Positions 60,921-64,000 of a stretch of DNA of 64,000 nt are shown here, one piece after another; within the stretch, counting starts at the first letter, position 1; every line of letters starts with the position of its first letter. A model generated the notes under the pieces. It was not told where the DNA came from and did not search any database. It was given only the letters and a program-made list of their open reading frames with translations. The DNA is from Rhabditophanes sp. KR3021 (Eukaryota; Nematoda; Chromadorea; Rhabditida; Alloionematidae), in the NCBI GenBank assembly GCA_963281155.1, contig CAUJLY010000003.1:558001-622000 (forward strand). Direction: 5' to 3'. A program made the translations under genes and the position numbers.

Positions 60921-62291
60921 TTAATTGGGCGTAGAGTGAGGGTCTTTGGTAGTAGGAATGCTTAAAGCCGTGTCTGTGGTATTGAAGTAAGCGGAGGCAG
61001 TTGATGTGGAGGTGACATTCTGAAATCAAAGTAAATGGAATTTAAATTAACAATTGACTTCATACGCTTTTACCTCGGTACGGACAGGGCAGCAATCCAA
61101 GTAAGAGGATGTCTTGTTGAAGGTCATTGGCGGGAGGTTGTAGCCGGTTGTGCCCTCGGACACGACAATTGAGTTGGCTGTGTAAGCAGAGACAGATGAG
61201 GGTGGGTCGGATGGGAGGAGATTGGCAGGAGTAGATTCGTTTGAAGTTTGGGTAGCGTTTAGTCCTTTTGCAGGTTCGGCTTTTTTTTGGTCAGCAATTT
61301 CATTACCAACTTCTTTAATGTCGCTACCTTCGTGTGTAACCTTTGAATCTTCAGAACGAGAATGACACATTTGTTGTCCTGCAGCTTCCTTCTTAGCATC
61401 GTCACCAGCCTTTTCAGCAGCTATTTTAGCACCACCAACCTTCTTTTGTCTTTTAGCAATGGAGGCGATCATTCTATCTGCATTGTTTGGCAGTGGTTGG
61501 ACAACTTTTCTGCTCTTTCTTCTTTGCATAAGATCTTGTTGAGAGTGAAGACTTGGTCTGGAATTAGTAGTAACATATTGACTACCACTAGTTGCACTAC
61601 AGTTAGAAACAGATCTTGAGACAGTGCTGGCGGTAGTAGTGTTTCCTGAAGATGTGTTAGTGTCATTTCTAGTAGTGATGACAGGAGTAGCAGTGGCTTC
61701 ACAACCACGGGAAGACAGAACATCCTCGAGAGGAACAAACAAACGCCTGGCATCCTTATTGTCAACAGCTGTGGATGTCTGAGTGACCAGGCTTGACATG
61801 GTCTCTTCCTCCTTTCTCTCAATATCCATTTGATTGATGATGGCACAAAGCTTCTTAGCCAAGATGGCTCCATTGTTGACGAGATTCAAATTGATTCTAA
61901 GAAGACGAGCAGTCTCAGCGTCATGATACTCCAAGATACCTAAGTCAGATCGGGCCAATTTGTCCTTTGAATTGGTACATTCCTTGTCCTTAACTGGAGA
62001 AACCTGAGCATCATCAATTGACCTCGAAACAGCAGAATACTCGTTCTTCTTTGGCAAACGCCCTTTGCAATTAGGTGGGTTGTCAGTTGCGGGATGACTA
62101 TCCATGGCATCGGAGCAAGGTGAACTGACGTAACTGTTCCGTGACTTTGTGGCAGCGATACTACTATCTTCCTCAGGATCAGTTGGATGTGCAGTTAAGG
62201 GCATGGAAAAGCGAATAGCTTCGCCAATCTTCAGTGCTCTGATTTCTTTCTCAAATTGACGATATTGCTCTTTAGAAAGGACCGGACTCAT
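60921..62291 (-). CDS. lineage-specific Ser/Thr-rich protein, duplicated gene copy 2
   Basis: Exons 62291-61074 and 61019-60921 encode 438 aa with the same structure and splice sites as the copy at 23.7 kb. The first 264 residues are identical. Nine replacements follow between about residue 265 and 395: G to V, T to A, F to S, W to C, N to H, I to V, E to D, C to Y and S to F. The second exon is identical. Both copies are intact, so both may be functional. Family unknown. Confidence 0.75.
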
Positions 62292-62451
62292 TGTGAATAC
62301 CAGTCAAGTAAATGGCAAATAGTTGGAATGAGTCGTTGGAAGTCTAAGGCTCTTTTATGTTTGGGAGATGGGGAAATTTGGAATTGAGTTGTATTCAAAT
62401 TTTGGTGGATATGCTAATACTTTTTAGCCTCTTATACAAACAAAAGAAACA

Positions 62452-62523
62452 ATGTGGGAGGAATCCGAGATTGGTGACTTTCAGTTGAAAGCGGAGTTAC
62501 AAGAGAATTTGGATGGTGAATGA
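62452..62523 (+). pseudogene. truncated copy of the divergent partner gene
   Basis: Copy of the start of the divergent gene at 23536. It reads MWEESEIGDF... for 23 codons, then TGG has become TGA (62521-62523), within a cluster of about six substitutions in 40 bp. The homology ends at 62592, so the rest of the gene was never copied or has been lost. Confidence 0.7.
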
Positions 62524-62592
62524 ACTACGATCGTGTCATTTAAATCTAGCGGCGATCGACTTCATTACTACAATCTCAAGGCTAGAAGCACG

Positions 62593-63115
62593 CTTAATCT
62601 TTAGTAACAAATAATATTTATTAATTTTGATGCGATTAATAAAAGTGAATTCTCAGATTCTAATCGTTTGAGAAACCAAATACTTACTAAGCATACTAAT
62701 ATAGATACAATTGCTACAAAACCCTGTATAACAAACACCATTAATGATATGTATTTAAAAATTATGTCTGACGAAGTTTGACAGATAAATAATCAAATTA
62801 AAAGCAATAATTTTAACTTGCAAAAATGTCGAAATTAAATTTCATCAGGCTAGTAAGTTTATTTATATAACGCTTCTAAATAAATAATTAAACAATATTT
62901 TTAAACATTTTTGCCAGCTGCAGATCTAATTATACCACTTTTGTTAGATCTTATTGAGCAGGTATAAAAAGATAAAATTTAAAAAAACATGGAACTTTAA
63001 AAATAATAAGTGTATGTCATATAATGCTTTTTGCTATCTGAATATTTGATTCTCGTAATATATTATGAATAATTTGAATATTCACAAAATGATATAGGAT
63101 ATGTGGTAATTTTTA
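62593..63115. other. non-coding or decayed sequence
   Basis: AT-rich. A plus-strand stretch at about 62605-62780 is open and protein-like for about 55 codons (INFDAINKSEFSDSNRLRNQ...) but has no clear start or splice context; probable relic. Confidence 0.35.
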
Positions 63116-63623
63116 TCAAATCTTTTTTTCTTTATTTTTAAACCTTTTCCTAGAACTTAATAAACGACATGTAACCGGATAATCACCGATTATAGATACT
63201 CCAAATACATGTGAATCAAACAATTCTACAACATCAGTAAATTTTGTAACATAATTAGGATGACGATTATTTATAAAAGTTAAGCAAACTAAATATTCTC
63301 CGACTTGCTTAAATGTTTCCTTCAATTTTATTTCAAATAATTTGATGTTTTTTAGTATTTCATATAATGTATCTCCTCTCAAAATTCAATTTTCTTAATA
63401 TTAAGCATTTCCAACAAACAAATAAGAAATATAACCATCTGTTCATCGAAAGGAGTTTTACGTTCTAAATTAAACAATGGTTTCGATGAGGCGAAATGTT
63501 AGAGTGAAAACTACCAAACAAGAATTGGATATTCGTAGTCTTGTTGTTCGGCACTACAACTAAGTTTTCAACTTTTTGATTCATAACTTCTTCAACAATA
63601 TCCGTTAAACTATTTACATCCAT
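63116..63623 (-). pseudogene. decayed orphan gene fragment
   Basis: Protein-like minus-strand sequence runs from an ATG at 63623 (MDVNSLTDIVEEVMNQKVENL) to a stop at 63116, but changes frame twice: after FHSNISPHRN and after LLEMLNIKKIEF. No introns fit the breaks. The last and longest part starts LRGDTLYEILKNIKLFEIKL. Leucine spacing vaguely recalls F-box/FTH proteins; not assignable. Confidence 0.35.
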
Positions 63624-63842
63624 TTCCAGATGGGTTAATTTTCACAAAACGATGCAAGATACCTCTCTTACAGGTCTTTTTGTGGGAAAGCCACGACTTT
63701 GGCTAGTTAATTAAACAAATGTTTTAAACCATTTCAAACAAAATATGTTTTAAATTAGATAAGAAACTTTTTATTAAGAATGTAGATCTCTTCAGTAAAC
63801 TCATTTTTACAATTCCAAGCAATAATTCCAAAGCCATTTTAA

Positions 63843-64000
63843 TTAATGATTTTCCTTTTCCTTATCAGAGATCCCAAAAAACTTCATAATTCTTTTTCCA
63901 ACCAAACTTGCTCGAGACGAATTTCGCCTACATAAATCAATGGGTGATTTAGGACGTGGAGAAGATTGATGACATTTAACACACTCAATGTGGGTCTTTT
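63843..64000 (-). CDS. C-terminal end of an unidentified gene, 5' part beyond window
   Basis: At the right edge the minus strand is open from base 64000 to a TAA at 63843-63845, giving 52 residues. They include a CVKCH pair of cysteines, a basic Ser/Arg segment (RRNSSRASLVGKR, which resembles a kinase site), and end KEKENH. Composition is clearly protein-like, but too little is present to name the family. It could be an exon whose acceptor lies further right. Confidence 0.4.
   Translation of the reverse strand, partial: KTHIECVKCHQSSPRPKSPIDLCRRNSSRASLVGKRIMKFFGISDKEKENH

Larger units (their letters stand above)
60746..62592 (-). repeat. inverted duplication, arm 2 (about 1.85 kb)
   Basis: Reverse-complement copy of 23397-25242, about 99% identical. 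The two genes point toward each other across a 35.5-kb loop containing about ten genes. Ends are sharp: the match stops at GCTAGAAGCAC (62592) and at AAAAGATGCC (60746). Confidence 0.95.

Noticed and set aside
1..64000. tRNA, rRNA, spliced-leader RNA, let-7/lin-4 miRNA, telomere or CRISPR arrays
   Set aside because: Scanned by eye for B-box (GGTTCGA), spliced-leader, let-7 seed and TTAGGC motifs; found only isolated partial matches with no supporting structure.

Overview
The window looks like a stretch of a nematode nuclear genome. It is AT-rich, and the protein-coding genes carry short spliced introns, mostly about 37-70 nt, with GTAAGT-like donors and loosely constrained acceptors that often end in TAG. 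Two genes encode secreted proteins of the nematode-restricted SXP/RAL-2 (DUF148) type. There is also a cadherin-type beta-catenin, a PQN-59/UBAP2L protein and a probable serpentine chemoreceptor remnant. The species cannot be named from the sequence. The acceptors are looser than the TTTTCAG consensus of Caenorhabditis, so I would not assume a close relative of C. elegans.

Layout: 0-10 kb is gene-dense. It holds DNA ligase IV (minus strand, running off the left edge), an unrecognised gene, the spliceosome subunit BCAS2/SPF27, a type I diacylglycerol kinase and, tail-to-tail with it, an EXTL3/RIB-2 heparan-sulfate glycosyltransferase. A claudin-like tetraspan gene lies at 10.9-12.0 kb and is followed by a gene-poor block. 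At 16-22.6 kb lie a UBAP2L/PQN-59 gene, a beta-catenin gene transcribed away from it, and a small possibly PH-like orphan. At 23.4-25.2 kb is one arm of a 1.85-kb inverted duplication that carries a lineage-specific 438-aa gene. A receptor remnant abuts it. At 27-31.7 kb two GSK-3-family kinases sit in tandem. At 34-37.4 kb lie an ESF2/ABT1 ribosome-biogenesis factor, an SXP/RAL-2-like protein and a cysteine-rich orphan. The interval 37.4-47.8 kb is a 10-kb gene-poor block containing four perfect GTCTAGAC (Smad-box-like) palindromes within 2.6 kb. At 47.8-60.6 kb lie a Tousled-like kinase, a nine-exon TRPC channel, a frameshifted repeat-bearing SXP/RAL-2-like gene and a NEMP nuclear-envelope protein. 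At 60.7-62.6 kb is the second, oppositely oriented arm of the duplication, followed by decayed coding fragments and the tail of another gene at the right edge.

Functional themes are mostly housekeeping (NHEJ, splicing, rRNA processing, chromatin-assembly kinase) and signalling (DAG kinase, TRPC, GSK-3, beta-catenin). Beta-catenin and the two GSK-3-family kinases lie within 12 kb. The least explained parts are the inverted duplicated locus, with its uneven substitution pattern and decayed flanking genes, and the non-coding 37-48 kb block.
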